Shown piece after piece: positions 36,288 through 49,763 of a DNA stretch of 64,000 bases. Source of the DNA: Paratinospora sagittata (taxonomy: Eukaryota; Streptophyta; Magnoliopsida; Ranunculales; Menispermaceae). Positions within the stretch are counted from its first letter, which is position 1. Every line of letters begins with the position of its first letter. Below the pieces are notes generated by a model. The model was not told where the DNA came from. It searched no databases and saw only the letters and a program-made list of their open reading frames with translations. Location of the stretch: positions 18,389,788 through 18,453,787 of the forward strand of contig CM069605.1 in assembly GCA_035771175.1 (NCBI GenBank). The letters are read 5' to 3'. The position numbers were made by a program, and so were the translations under genes.

Positions 36288-39200
36288 TCACAAATCAGTC
36301 TTAGAGAACATGCCAAGTTCTCTTCGAATGTGAACAAACTGGTCTTTTGGTAAGACTTTAGTAAATATGTCAGCCAGTTGTTCTTTGGTTCCAATGTGAG
36401 ATAATATGACTTCTCCATTTTGCACATGATCCAGTAAAAAGTGATGTCTTATTTGAATATGCTTAGTTCGGGAGTACAATACAAGATTTTTAGATATGTT
36501 AATATCACTAGTATTATCACACAAAATCTCAGCACATTGAATAAATATTTGATAATCCTGAAGTTGTTGTTTCATGTAAAGAACCTGAGAACAACTTCCA
36601 GCTGTAATATATTCTGCTTTAACTATGGATAGTGCCACGAAGTGTTGTTTCTTGCAAAACCAAGAAATCAAAAAATTTCCAAGAAACTGACAAAATCCAG
36701 AGGTACTTTTCCTATCAGTGAGACTACCGACATAGTCAGAGTCTACATAACTTCTGAGATCAAATGAAGTACCTTTGGAATACCAGATTTCTAAGTGTGT
36801 TTTGCCATTTATTTATCTGAATTTTCGTTTGACACACTTTAAATGAGATTCTTTGGGTTCTGATTGAAATCTTGCACAAAGGCAGACATTGAACATAATG
36901 TCAGGTCGACTTGCAGTTAAGTACAACAGACTTCCAATCATACTTCTATAAAGTTTTGAGTAAATTAATTTACTTTTTCATCCTTATCTAATTTGATTGC
37001 AGAGGTGTAGGGAGTATCAATCAATTTCAAATTGTGCATTTAAACTTTTTAACCATTTCCTTAGCATACTTTGATTGACTTAAGAAGGTGCCTTTTGGCA
37101 TTTGCTTAATTTGTAAGTCGAGAAAGTATGTAAGTTCTCCCATCATACTCATTTCAAATTTCTTTTGCATTAATTTATAAAACTCATTACACAATTCTTT
37201 GTTTGATGCACCAAAAATGATATCATTCACATATATTTGAATAATATTTTCATTATGGTGTTTGATAAACAAAGTTGGATCAAGTTTTCCTTTCTGAAAC
37301 TTATGATCTAAAAGAAATGAACTCAGTCGATCATACAAAGCTCTTGGAGCTTGTCTTAATCCATATAAGGCTTTGTGGAGTTTGAACACATATTCCGGGT
37401 CTTGAGCATCTTCAAACCTCAGAGGTTGTTCCACATATACTTTTTCGTTGATGTATCCATTTAAAAAAACACTCTTTACATCCATTTGGTATAAAGAAAA
37501 ATTCTTGTAACAAGCATAGGCAAGTACAATCCTTACTGCATTTAATCTTACTACTAGGACAAAAGCTTTTTCGAAGTCTATGCCTTCTTCTTGGTTGTAC
37601 CCTTGTGCAACCAATCTAGCCTTATTGCGGACAATAATACCTTGTTCATTCTTTTTGTTTCTAAAAATCCATTTGGTTCCAATAACAGATTGATTAAAAG
37701 GTCTAGGAACTAATTCCCATACTTTGTTTCGTACAAAGTGTCATAGTTCTTCTTGCATAACAACAATCCAGTTTTCATCTTTCAGTACCTTTTCCACTTT
37801 AATTGGTTCAAATTGTGATACAAAAGAAACAAGCTCCCGATCTTTTTGAATTGAAGGTCTAGTGGATACACCCTTTCGTGGATCTCCTAAAATTTGATCT
37901 TGGGAAAGACCTTGAAGCAGTCTAGAGTTTTTAGAAGATTCTAAAGATGGTTCAGGTTCAAGATCTATAATCTTAGTTGTTTTGGGTTCATCATCATCGA
38001 AATTCAATTGTTTAAATTCCTCATCAAGAATTTTCTTATTTTCATTTTCATCAAAATTTTCATGAATTGATTATTCTATAGTTTAATTAGATTTGTTGAA
38101 CACTCTGTAGGCTCTACTATGAGAGGAATATCCTAAGAAGATTCCTATGTCTGACTTAGGTTCAAACTTATCTAGATTATCTTTATCATTAAGAATAAAA
38201 CATTTGCATCCAAAAACTCGGAAGCAACTAATGTTGGGTGTTCTACCCTTCCATAGTTCATATGGAGTTTTATTCAAATCTCTTCTGATTAGAACTCGAT
38301 TCATCACATAGCAGGCAATGTTAATAACTTCACCCCCAAAATGATTTGCAATGTTATACTCATTAAACATTGTTCTACACATTTCCTGTAGTGTTATATT
38401 CTTTCTTTCAACTACACCATTTTGTTGTGGTCTCCTAGTGGCTGATAGATGGTAAGTGTAACCTTGATTGTTACAAAATTCTTTGAGATTTTTATTGACA
38501 AATTCACTACCTCTATCACTCCTAATTATGTTGATTTTGTAACCCTTTTCATTTTTGACTCTCTTAAAGGATTTTATAAATGTTTCACATGCATCAAATT
38601 TATGAGCTAATAGAAATACCCATGTGAATCGAATAAAGTCATCAACAATAACAAATACATAAGATTTACCACCTAAGCTTTGGGTTTTGGTTGGTCCGAA
38701 AAAATCCATGTGAATCAGTTTGAGAGCTCTAGAGGTTGATTGATGCCTTTTACTCTTAAATGATGATCGGGTATGCTTACCAAGTTGACATGGTTCACAG
38801 ACCTTGTTGTTTAAGAAAGTTCCTTTTGAAATACCCTTGGCAAGATCATGTTTAACAATTTTAGATATGTTATCCATACTAACATGAGCTAATCTCCTAT
38901 GCCGTAGTCATGCATCATTACAAGAGATAGCACTTAAACATGTTACATTTTGTTTCTTCATATCATTACAGTTTGTGCAATACACATTCATAAGTCTAGA
39001 TGCCATGAATGCAACAGTTTTATCAGCATGCTTGACAGTGCACCTATTTGCTTCAAATGAAACGTCATAACCCTTGTCACATAATTGACTTATGCTCAAG
39101 AGATTATGCTTCAACCCTTTAACATAAAGTACATCAGATATGGATAGAAAATTGTTACTAATAGTTCCGATGCCTTCAATGTCACCATTGTTGTCATCTC

Positions 39201-40935
39201 CGAAAGTGACCTTTCCTCCTTTCTTCTTTTCAAGGCTCAGAAATTTAGATTTATCTCCAGTCATATGCCTTGAGCAGCCACTGTCTAGATACCATATATC
39301 TTCATTTTTGCATATATACACAACATAAAATATTTTTGACTCTGGTACCCATGCAAGTTTGGGTCCATGCATGTTAGCATCAGTAAGAATAGATTTTTTA
39401 ATCCATGCATATTTCTTTTTCTTTTTACTTAAGACATTACATCTAAGTATGGTATGACCTTCCTTATGACATTTTTGGCATGTTGGTTGTTTGGTCAGTA
39501 AGGTATTGTATTCCTTTTGTTTCGACCCTTGAGTATAGCCTAAGTCAGCTTTGTCAAATGGACATATTTGTGATCTTAGCATCATGTCAAAAAACTTTTG
39601 ACCATTTGTGAATTTAGTCATGGTGCAGTTCAGGTCTTCTTTTTCCTTTCTAAGAGTTTCATTTTCAATTTTCAGTTTCCCAACAACTTTCTTAAGTTGT
39701 TCATTGTCTAGAGACTTTCTGTCTAGATCTTCTTGTTGGAATTCTATTTCCTCAAGAGCTTCTTCAAGACTATGCTTGAGTTTTTCATTTTTCTTGGTCT
39801 CTTTACAAAGTTTTGTCTTAAGTTCTTGAATATGAGCATAGAGCTCATTAAGTTTGTCAATGGGTTCATATTTTACCACGGTACTTTCCATTAAGCATAG
39901 TGCAGCAGTGTGATCTGAATCTGCTTCATTTTCACTTGATCTTGAATCATCCCATGTAGCTTTGAAAACTTTTTTGTCCTTTCTATATGAGCTAGAGTTC
40001 TTCTTATATTTAACGAGACATTCGCTCTTTACATGACCTGGTTTGTTACAACCGTAGGATATTAACTCTACAAGTTTAGACTCGGGTTTCTTTCCTTTGT
40101 GAAACCTTGAGTAAGAGCTATTCTTACTCTTTCTCCTATGCAACTTGTTAAACTTTCTAGACAACATAGCCATGTCATATTCTGAGTCTGAATCATTTTC
40201 AGAATCAGTTTCAGCATTGAGGGTAATAGATTTCTTTTCTTTTTCCTCAACCTTAACCGGGCTCATCTTATCTTTTAACTTCATTTCTTGAACCATTAAT
40301 GAACCACATAGTTCATCAAAAGTGTATTCAGCCAGATTCTTGGCTTCTTCAATGGCCGTGGCCTTGGGTTCCCATTCTCTGGGTAGGCCTCTTAGAAACA
40401 TTCTAACAGTTTCTTCTTGGTCATAGATTTTTCTTAGGTTATTCATCTCATTGATGTTTGTTGTAAACCGAGCAATAGCCTCAGCTATCGAGTCAGTTTC
40501 CTTCATCCTATAGGTCTCATATTTTTCAACTAATAGTTGGAGCTTTGCCTTTTTAACTTGCAAAGTTCCTTCGTGGGTGACCTTTAACTTGTTTCATATT
40601 TCCTTAGCGGTTTCACACGTATTAACTCTGTTGAACTCTTTGATTGATAAATTGCAAAACAAAATGTTTATAGCTTGGTTATTCAATAGTTCTCTTTTCT
40701 TTTCTTTGGTACTCCATTCGTTTATTTCATTCGGGACAGTAGCACCGTCAACTATTGTAGTAGGTGTTGGACAACCGTTTTTCACAACATCCCACATCTC
40801 TAGATCTTGGGCTTTTAGGTAGTACCTAATTTTAGTTTTTCAGTGTGAATAGTTTTCTCCCTTGAACAGTGGTGGTCAGTTAGTAGAGTTTCCTTCACTT
40901 GAGAGATAAGTACTTTTTTCGTTTTGTCCTACCAT
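36288..40935 (-). pseudogene. Broken copia gag-pol polyprotein (copy 1)
   Basis: Gag starts at 40935 (MVGQNEKSTYL) and has stops in place of likely Trp or Arg, including one near 40594. Gag continues with a UBN2-like part, a knuckle reading SYGCNKPGHVKSEC (first Cys lost) and a Lys/Glu coiled coil. Protease has WYLDSGCSRHMTG near 39280. The pre-integrase motif is LLSISQLCDKGYDV. The integrase core holds VDDFIRFTW, IIRSDRGSEFVNKNL and RPQQNGVVERKN near 38420-38640. Reverse transcriptase is interrupted; its active site reads IYVNDIIF near 37230, with the catalytic Asp replaced by Asn. RNase H holds KAEYITAGSCSQ and ends at 36288 (MFSKTDL). Several stops and frameshifts separate the blocks. Confidence 0.9.
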
Positions 40936-40971
40936 ACTCAATCAAAGATAGTTAGATACTTTGACGATTAA

Positions 40972-40987
40972 CCTGCTCTGATACCAA
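40972..40987 (-). other. Primer binding site of copia copy 1
   Basis: On the minus strand ttggtatcagagcagg lies one base inside the 5' LTR, matching the 3' end of initiator tRNA-Met as is usual in plant copia elements. Confidence 0.85.
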
Positions 40988-40988
40988 T

Positions 40989-42121
40989 TGTTGGCCTAGC
41001 TATGTCCAAGAGGGGGTGAATTGGACACTTAGCAAATTTTAATCTTTCATGCATTTTAGAACGTTCAAAAAGTTCTGAAAATGTTGTACGATTCTGAAAA
41101 GTTCTGAAAAAGTATTCGTATAGTTCTGAATAAAGTAACAGAAATGGTGCTCTTGTCAGAACAATAACATTTGTTTAATTAGCAACCTTGCGCATAATAT
41201 CAACTTTTGTCGTTTTGTTCCTTGAGGGCGCTCATGGAGCATAAGCATCTTGCTGAACATTGAAGTAAGGGCGCTACTTTACAGTAAGCGTCCTACTTTG
41301 TTTTAAAAACATTGAACACACGAGGGCGCTACTCAAGAGTTAGCGTCTTGAAATTTAAAATCAATTTTAAAACAATGTTGAGTACGCTGAATGACAGCAA
41401 GCGTCCTGAGGGTTATTAAGTTTATTCTAAAGATGAGAGTGCTCCTATACAAGTAGCGTCCTAATAATTTATTCAACTTATAACTATCAGCGTTCTTGTA
41501 GATAGAAATCACTTGAAAACAAAAAGAACTTCTAGCGAGCTGAGACTTAATCATCGTCCTGACATTCTCAAAGGTTGATAAAAGAAAGGTTGCTACTTAC
41601 AGGTAAGCGTTCTTATTAATCAGTTAATTTCAACCTTGAGCGTCCTAATATTTTATTAGCGTCCTAACTCATCAAGTCCAAGAGGGCGCTGTTAAAACAT
41701 TAGTGTCCTGAAAGACTTTATAAAAATGATTTTTGATTTCTCGATTAAAGCTCGATAAAACATAATGTAACCAGATTAAATTGAATATGAAAACGATCGA
41801 TTAAAACATGCAGACATACATATCGCTAAATCATATGACATAGAAGGTCCTACAGTCTATCATAGCTAATCATACAACCAAACATCTTCAAATGATCATG
41901 GTCTTCAAGAAGATCTTTAATACGTTCGCCATGCATCATTGATTCTTTAAAACCTTCAAGTAAGATTAGATACGCCATATGTGCAGTAATATCATAAGCA
42001 GAATGTGGTGTGCAGTAAGATTAAATATGCCATATAAGCAGAATGTGGTTTGTAATCATCAAAATATCTTTCATATTAGGGACATATTCTCGTAAGGGAC
42101 GTGAGGATAATTGGTTCAACA
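40989..42121 (-). repeat. 5' LTR of copia copy 1, internally deleted
   Basis: 1,133 bp, sharing both ends with the 3' LTR. It jumps from the tgttggcc...ttagcaaattttaatctttcat opening directly to the ...ttttagaacgttcaaaaagttc part. The minisatellite and TATA block (about 34170-34915 in the other LTR) are missing. A small duplication (gtgcagtaagattaaat) occurs near 42012. Confidence 0.88.
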
Positions 42122-42126
42122 CTCAA

Positions 42127-42308
42127 TAGGTGCTATCTGCAAATGAAGCAAAGCTAAATGAGATGATCACAAATGAAGTATACCTTGCTCCTGCTTCGAG
42201 CTTGGTGCCTCCATCCCCAAACAACATTACAAATATCAATGTTATCAAAAGCTTAATCATTTATGTTAGTTTATTAAATAATTAAAATATAATATCATAT
42301 TATTTCTT
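42127..42308. other. Short host spacer between the two copia loci
   Basis: Unique-looking AT-rich sequence bounded by the target duplications of the two insertions. No feature recognised. Confidence 0.6.
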
Positions 42309-42313
42309 ACTAA

Positions 42314-44347
42314 TATTGGCCCATATATGTCCAAGAGGGGGGTGAATTGGACACTTAGCAGATTTTAACTTTTCTTTATAATATACGGAATACTGAAAAC
42401 AGATTAAACAAAGTAGAGCAAATAAGTACACTGATGACAAAGGGACAATGCAATCAAGATTTATAGTGGTTCGGCCTCGCCTATATCTACTACTTAACAT
42501 CCTCAGTTAGGATTTGTTCAAACTTCACTATGGATCTTCTTACGGGTGAAGAGCAAACCAGTACACTTCTCAACTTACGGGTGTGAGAACTACCATTTCT
42601 CAACTTATGGGTGTGAGAAGAACCATTTCTCAACTTACGGGTGTGAGAAAAATCGTTTCTCAACTTATGAGTGTGAGAAGACTGATACAACTTTAAGCAA
42701 TACTTGTTCTAGCTCAGTGACTAACCAGTCACTAAAATCTGAATACAAGATGAGATATGATTCCCTTTACTCAGAATCAAAGTAATGCTTACAAAGCTTT
42801 GAATTGAACCTTCTATTATCACAGGTTATCATAGATTCAACAAAATACGTATGATGAAGTTCAGCTGAAAATAGGTTCAAAGAGCTTTTATCTTCTTCAA
42901 TGGATTTTTGAAAATGATGTAGATGAAGATCAATCAATCCACAAGACTTGACGTTTTTCAAAAGATCGTATGTTCAAACACAAAATAAAAGACTAACTTC
43001 CAATAGTTTTTTGCACAAGTGAAAACTATTAATACGTTTTTGAATGAATATCAATTTTCGTATATTGATTCGTTATTTATCTGCTATAAGGCAACATATA
43101 TATAGAAATAACAGAGGCACAATGAACTTGGTGAATTTTGGTGGACTAGGTCATTTCAAATACAACGACTACATTCTTTCCCGAAATAGACCGATTCAGT
43201 TCTGTGCATATTACGATGATAGCACCTGAATCTTCTGATCTTTCACGAAAAAGGAATGTTCTGATAAAATATTAGAACGTTCTGAGAAGATTCAAAAAAT
43301 TTTGAAAAAGTTTTTGTACGGTTCTAAAAAAGTGAACTGAAATAGTGTGTAACTGTCAGAACAGTAACATTGTTGAATTAGAGTCCTGACGCATTATATC
43401 AACTTTGTCGTTTTGTTTCTTTGAAAGCGCTCATGGAGCATAAGCGTATTCCTGAACAGTGAAGTGAGGGTGCTACTAAATTGTAAGGGTCCTGACTTAC
43501 TTTACGATAGAAAAGGCTGAACCTGAGGGCATTAATGCACAGTTAGCGTCTTGTTTTGTTTTAAAAACTTTTAAACATAAGAGAGCGCTACTCACAAGTA
43601 AGCGTCCTGAAATCTTAAAATGGTATTAAGTGCGTTGAAGGGCAGTAAGCGTCTTAAAAGTTATTAAGTTAATTTTAAAGATGAAGGCGCTCCTATGCAG
43701 GCAGCATTCTGATAGTTTATCTAACTTATAACTATTAGCATCCTTAAAGATATAAATCATTTAAAAACTTAGAGACCTTTCAGCGAGCTGATGCTAGATC
43801 AGCGTCCTAACAACTTCATAGGTTGACTTTAAGTGAGATCGCTACTTAGAAGTAAGCGTCCTGATTAATCAGTTCAATTCAACCTTGAATGAGTGTCAGC
43901 GTCCTGACTTATCAAGTCCACAAGGGCGCTATTAAAACATTAGCATCTTGATAGACTCTATAAAAATGGTTTTTAATTTTTCGATTAAAACTCGATTAAA
44001 CATGATTAAAAACAACATATTTTCGGTTTAAATGAAATATGCAAATGATCGAAAATCAATTCGACTAAAACATGTAGTCATGCATATTGCTGAATCAAAT
44101 GGCAGAGAAGGTTCTACAACCTAACACAATCTAATCATACACTTATATGTCTTCACATGATCATGGTCTTCAAGTAGATCTTTTAATGTGTTTACCATGC
44201 ATCATTTATTCTTCGAAACCTTCAAGTAAGATTAGATACGCCATGTATGCAGTATTATCATAAATAGAATGTGGTTTGTAATCAACAAAATATCTTTCAT
44301 ATTAGAGACATATTCTCGTAAGGGACATGAGGATAATTGGTTCAACA
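42314..44347 (-). repeat. Left outer LTR (3') of the second copia locus
   Basis: 2,034 bp. It opens tattggccc (TG degraded to TA) and closes ggttcaaca. The TATA-like sequence is near 43096. It contains the hairpin minisatellite near 42568-42680 and the agcgtcctg module array from about 43425 to 43950. Confidence 0.88.
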
Positions 44348-45470
44348 ATCTGCCCCTTTTTTATGATTTCAAACACATTAGTATAGGCTTTGAAGTAAGC
44401 TAAGATAATGATGTGAATATGCATGAAATACAGTGAATAATGCATTACTAATATTCCTCGTGTCATATGACTATAGGAATATACTAATGCTCCCCCTTAG
44501 TGTTAATCTCCCCCTGAATATATGATGCTTCAATAATATACTTCTCCCCCTTTTGAAAACATCAAAAAAAGTAAAGTATCATGAAATATTTCTCTCTCCC
44601 AAATAGAGGTAAGCATCAAAATATCACAAATCAATCTTAGAGAACATGTCAAGCTCTATTCGAATGTGAACAAACGGGTCTTTTGGTAAAACTTCAGTAA
44701 ATATGTCTACCAATTATTTTTTGGTGCCAATGTGAGACAGAATGACTTCTCCATTTTGCACATGATCCCGTAAAATGTGATGTCTTATTTGAATATGTTT
44801 AGTTCAGGAGTGCAGTACAAGATTTTTAGATATGTTAATAGCACTAGTATTGTCACACAAAATTTCATCACATTGAACTAATATTTGATAATCTTGAAGT
44901 TGTTGTTTCATGTATAGAACTTGAGAATAGCAACTTCCAGCTGCAACATATTCTGCTTCAGTCGTGGATAATGCCACTGAGTGTTGCTTCTTGCAAAACT
45001 AGTAAATTAAAGAATTTTGCAAGAAAGTACAAAATTCGGAAGTACTTTTCCTATCAGTTAGACTACCGGCATAGTCGGAGTCTACATAACTTCTCAAACC
45101 AAAGATAGTACCTTTGGAATACCAAATTCCTAAGTGTGTTGTACCATTTATGTATCTGAATATTCATTTGACACATTTTAAATGAGATTATTTAGGTTCA
45201 GATTGAAATCTTACACAAAGACAGACACTGAACATAATGTAAGGTCGACTTGATGTTAAGTACAACAGACTTCCAATCATACTTCTATAAAGTTTAGAAT
45301 CAATTGCTTTGCTTTTTTCATCCTTTTTTAATTTGATTGCAGAGGTACAGAGAGTATCAATTGATTTCAAATTATTCATTTGAAAGTTTTTAATGATTTC
45401 CTTACCATACTTTGATTGCTTATGAAGGTGCCTTTTGGCATTTGCTTAATTTGCAAGTCGAGAAAGTATA
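44348..45470 (-). pseudogene. Copia pol 3' fragment (RNase H and end of reverse transcriptase)
   Basis: A polypurine-like tract (minus strand) follows the LTR at 44348. The minus strand then reads degraded RNase H and, at 45188-45379, MNNLKSIDTLCTSAIKLKKD through SLLYLTSSRPYIMFSVCLC. It stops abruptly at about 45470, where a plus-strand LTR begins. The same coding segment recurs at 48554-49430. Confidence 0.85.
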
Positions 45471-48240
45471 AAGGTTAAGCGGTTCATCACTTAGCATACC
45501 CCTAAGTATATTTTGATGATTACAAACAAAATCTTTTTTGGTGCTAACGAGTTTCAATCATATATCTCAACACCTCAAGAAAGCAAAAAACTAAAGAACG
45601 ATTCGATCAAGAAATTCAAGATCACATCATACGTTCACAAACGATTCATTCAAGGACTTCACAATCACATCATTCGATCAACGGTCACGATGTCCAACTC
45701 AAGCGCGAAGTTTATATTGATGATCTCACAATTATGAGTTGAATTTAGAGATTATGAGAAGAATACACAAAGTATGTAAGGTATCTTTCTCTAATTGTTA
45801 TCGTTCAAACGTTTTCCAAAATCACGCACAAATCACTTGCATACATCTTTCAAACTTGCATATATTTTTTGCATGTTTTGATCCATACACTTTAAGGTAT
45901 TTCAAATGATTTAATTTTCTATGTTTGATTTGATTTGAAATTTACTGAGATTTTAATTGCATTTATTGAGTTTTTAATCCAAAATCAAAAAATATTTTTA
46001 AGAGTCTTTCAGAACGCAAATGTTTTAGCAGCGCCTTCTTGGACTTGATGAGCTAGGGCGCTGATAACACATTAGGTCGCAGACGTCATTCAAGGTTGAA
46101 TTAAATTGATTTATCAAGACGCTCACTTGATAGTAGCGGCCTCACTTAGGGTCAACCTTTGAAGTTGTCAAGACGTTGATTGTGAATCAACTCGCTGAAA
46201 GGTCTCTAAAGAGTCTAAGTTCTTCAAAAATTTTATCTTTGAGGACGCTGATAGTTATAAGTTGGAAAAACTATCAGGACGCTGCCTATATAAGAACGCC
46301 TTCACCTTAAGAACCAACTTGATAAATTTCTGGACGCTGATTGTCCTTCAGTGTACTTAGTATTATTTTCGAAAATGTTTTAAATGTTAGGACGCTTACA
46401 TAGTCGTAGCGCCCTTGTGTTTTGTATTTTAAAAAGGTAGGACGCTTACTCGGAAGTAGTGCCCTCATTTGTTTAAATGATTTTAAAACAAAGCAGAACG
46501 CTAACTGTCTATTAGCGCCCTCAAGGTGTAGTCGTTTCTGTTGCAAAGCAAGTCAGGACGCTCACGATTTAGTAACGCCCTCACTTCAATGTTCAGCGGG
46601 ACGCTTATGCTCCATGAGCACCCTCAAGGAACAAAACAACAAAGTTGATGTTATGCATCAGGATGCTGATTAAGAAATCAGGACGCTAATTCAACGACTG
46701 TCACTATTCTGACATGTACACTATATCAGTTTACTTTTCAGAACGGATCTTTGCACATAATCATTTTCAAATTTATCAGAGATTTTTTCTGACGCATGAA
46801 TCAAGTTTCCTAAAACCTTCCTTATTCATGTAATCTGAAAAGAACCAAAATGTTAGTGAAAATCGCAGTTGCCATTTTCATGTAACATTCTAGCCGTTGT
46901 GTGTAAACGTTCAATTTGAATTTCAAATTAAAATATATAACGACTATTTTCTACTAAGTCTATAAATACCAAATTTGAATCAGACAACTCGCCGATAATT
47001 TTTAGTGTGCCAAAAACTTTTTGTATGTTAGTCATTTTTCAATCTTACTTTCAAAAGTTTTCAACTGTTCTAGTTTTTCAAAGTATTTTTCACTGATACT
47101 TGTTCAAAAGATTTTCATACTAAACTTAATTTATATTCTTTCTTTCAAAATCTATTTGAACTATATAGAATTGGTTTCTACTCAAATTCTCAGCTTGGAT
47201 CTATTCTTAACATCAATCTAGTTGATCAAGGAATTTGAAAGATAGTTCATGATATACAGTTGTACTTGATTTTATATCTTAGAACTGTATCGAACTATAT
47301 CAGTAGTTATATATACTATTGAATACTAAACCGAAAGTTTTCACATCCTATATGTTTTATCTATTTTGAAAACCTTATGTGTTTACGTTGTTACACTAGT
47401 CCTATGATTTCAACTTCAATGTTTGATAGGATTAAAGAGTTTTCGAATAAACATTCAACTAATTTAAATTACACATCATTCACGCTTTTCGAAATTACAC
47501 TTGAGCAATACCGATCATTGAAAGGTAAAAGACTGTAAGTGTATTTCTTCTAGCATTACGCGTTTTAGTTTATATCTTTGTAATGCTATGTTTATGAGCT
47601 TAATTATAAAGTGTTCTACTTAGTTAGAACCAACATTATTGTAATTTGATATGCTGGTGTGTTTTGGAAATGAAACAACCATGACAAGTGAATATAGTTC
47701 ACTTAATGATTTCAAGGTTGAAATCATGACAAGGTTTATCCTCACCTGGAAGTAGGATTTTGGTTGTTCCTTATCCCAGTAAAAGGATCATGGTTCTTCC
47801 TCAGCCAGCAAAAGGAAAGGTTCATCCTTAACCCGGAAAAAGATAGGTTATCTCTGAACTTGTAAAAGAGAAACGGTTCTTCCTTAGCCCGCAAAAGGAA
47901 ATGGATTTTTGCTCATCCTGAAAAAAAGAAATGCGGTTCATCTTTATCCCACAAAAGGATAGGTTTGCCTTGAACCTGTAAAAGGGCATGTGTAACGGTT
48001 TGGTTCTTACCCGTAAGAGAATCAGTTAGTGGACTAAGAAAATCTTAATCGGGAGATTAGGTAGTGGACATAGGCGCAGCCGAACCACTATAAATCCTAG
48101 TGTGCTTTACTTTATGCATTTTACTTTATAGTTAGTATGTGCATTTCATTCCAATGTACCCAAGAACATCACTAAGTCATTGAAAAAGTTTTTATTTGAC
48201 CATTGAACCCAATTTACCCCCTTCTTGGGTTCAACCAACA
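45471..48240 (+). mobile_element. 2.7-kb LTR, opposite strand, copia-related, without matching target duplication
   Basis: It aligns along its length with 55271-57970. The first bases are eroded (aaggttaagcggttcat against ggcctaagtggttcat), and it closes cttgggttcaaccaaca. A TATA-like tctataaatacca lies near 46962. The part 45990-46740 resembles the reverse complement of the copia LTR module array, so it belongs to a related LTR in the opposite orientation. The left flank is copia pol and the right flank is a copia LTR end, and no 5-bp duplication matches. Confidence 0.8.
47720..48000 (+). repeat. Degenerate ~40-bp repeats in the 2.7-kb LTR
   Basis: Around seven units of ggttcwtcctyanccygnaaaagga follow each other. 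The same block occurs at about 57490-57740 in the other copy. Each unit can pair its tcct with the later agga. Confidence 0.75.
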
Positions 48241-48338
48241 ATTATCATAAATAAAATATGGTTTGAAATCATCAAAATATCTTTCATATTAGGGACATAT
48301 TCTTGTAAGGGACATGAGGATAATTGGTTGGTTCAACA
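48241..48338 (-). repeat. Remnant of a middle copia LTR
   Basis: It matches the last ~98 bp of the copia LTRs (attatcataaa through ggttcaaca) and is followed by a polypurine-like region. A 4-bp repeat (ggttggttc) is private to this copy. It marks the end of an LTR whose other part was lost with the LTR insertion next to it. Confidence 0.85.
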
Positions 48339-49763
48339 ATCACCCTCTTTTTTATGATTTCAAAGACATTAGTATAAACTTTGAAGTAAGCTAAGATAAT
48401 GATGTGAATATACATGAAATGCAGTGAATAATGCATTACTAATATTCCTCGTGTCATATGACTATAAGAATATACTAAGACTCCCCCTTGGTGTTAATCT
48501 CCCCCTGAATATATGATGTTTTAATGATATTACTTCTCCCCCTTTTGAAAACATCAAAAAGAATAAAGTATCATGAAATATTTCTCTCCCCAAATAGAGG
48601 TATGCATCAAAATATCATAGATTAGTCTCAGAGAACATGTCAAGCTCTCTTCGAATGTGAACAAACTGGTCTTTTGGTAAAGCTTTAGTAAATATGTCAG
48701 CCAGTTGTTCTTTGGTGCCAATGTGAGATAGTATGACTTCTCATTTTGCATATGATCCCGTAAAAAGTGATGTCTTATTTGAATATGTTTAGTTCCAGAG
48801 TGCAGTACAAGATTTTTAGATATGTTAATAGCACTAGTATTGTCACACAAAATTTCAGCACATTAAACTAATATTTGATAATCCTGAAGTTGTTTTCTTA
48901 TCTATAGAACTTGAGAACATCAACTTCCAGCTGCAACATATTTTGCTTCAGTCGTGGATAATGCCACTGAGTGTTGCTTCTTGCAAAACTAGTAAATTAA
49001 AGAATTTTCAAGAAAGTAACAAAATCCAGAGGTACTTTTCCTATCAGTTAGACTACCGCATAGTCGGAGTCTACATAACTTCTCATATCAAAGGTTGTAC
49101 TTTTGGAATACCAAATTCCTAAGTGTGTTGTACCATTTATGTATTTGAATATTCGTTTGACACATTTTAAATGAGATTCTTTAAGTTCAGATTGAAATCT
49201 TACACAAAGACAAACATTGAACATAATTTCAAGTCGACTTGCTGTTAAGTACAACAAACTTCCAATCATATTTCTATAAAGTTTAGAATCAATTGTTTTG
49301 CCTTTTTCATACTTATCTAATTTGATTGCAGAGGTACAAAGAGTATCAATTGATTTCAAATTATTCATTTGAAACTTTTTAACCATTTCCTTAGCATACT
49401 TTAATTGCTTATGAAGGTGCCTTTTGGCATTTTCTTAATTTGCAAGCCGAGAAAGTATGTAAGTTCTCCCATCATACTCATCTCAAATTTCTTTTGCATT
49501 AGTTTTGAAAACTCATAACACAACTCTTTGTTTGATGCACAAAAAATGATATCGTCTACATATATTTGAACAATAAGCATATTATCATTATGGTGTTTGA
49601 TAAACAAGGTTGGATCAAGTTTTTCTTTTTGACACATGATTTAAAAGAAATGAACTCAGTCGATCATACCAAGCTCTTAGGGCATGTCTTAATCCATATA
49701 AGGCTTTTTGGAGTTTGAACACGTAGTCTGGGTCTTGAGCATCCTCAAACCCTGGAGGTTGTT

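Larger units (their letters stand above)
34104..42121 (-). mobile_element. Ty1/copia retrotransposon, SIRE/Maximus-like, complete but inactive (copy 1)
   Basis: The element reads on the minus strand: 5' LTR 42121-40989, primer binding site, gag-pol 40935-36288, polypurine tract and 3' LTR 36008-34104. It is flanked by ctcaa at 34099-34103 and 42122-42126. Total length is 8,018 bp. Domain order (Gag with CCHC knuckle, protease, integrase, reverse transcriptase, RNase H) is that of Ty1/copia. The coiled-coil, Lys/Glu-rich Gag and long LTRs suggest the SIRE/Maximus group. The two LTRs differ in length by about 770 bp because the 5' LTR lacks a block present in the 3' LTR. Confidence 0.93.

Noticed and set aside
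39608..39829. Plus-strand hydrophobic frame
   Set aside because: It is antisense to the coiled-coil part of copia gag.
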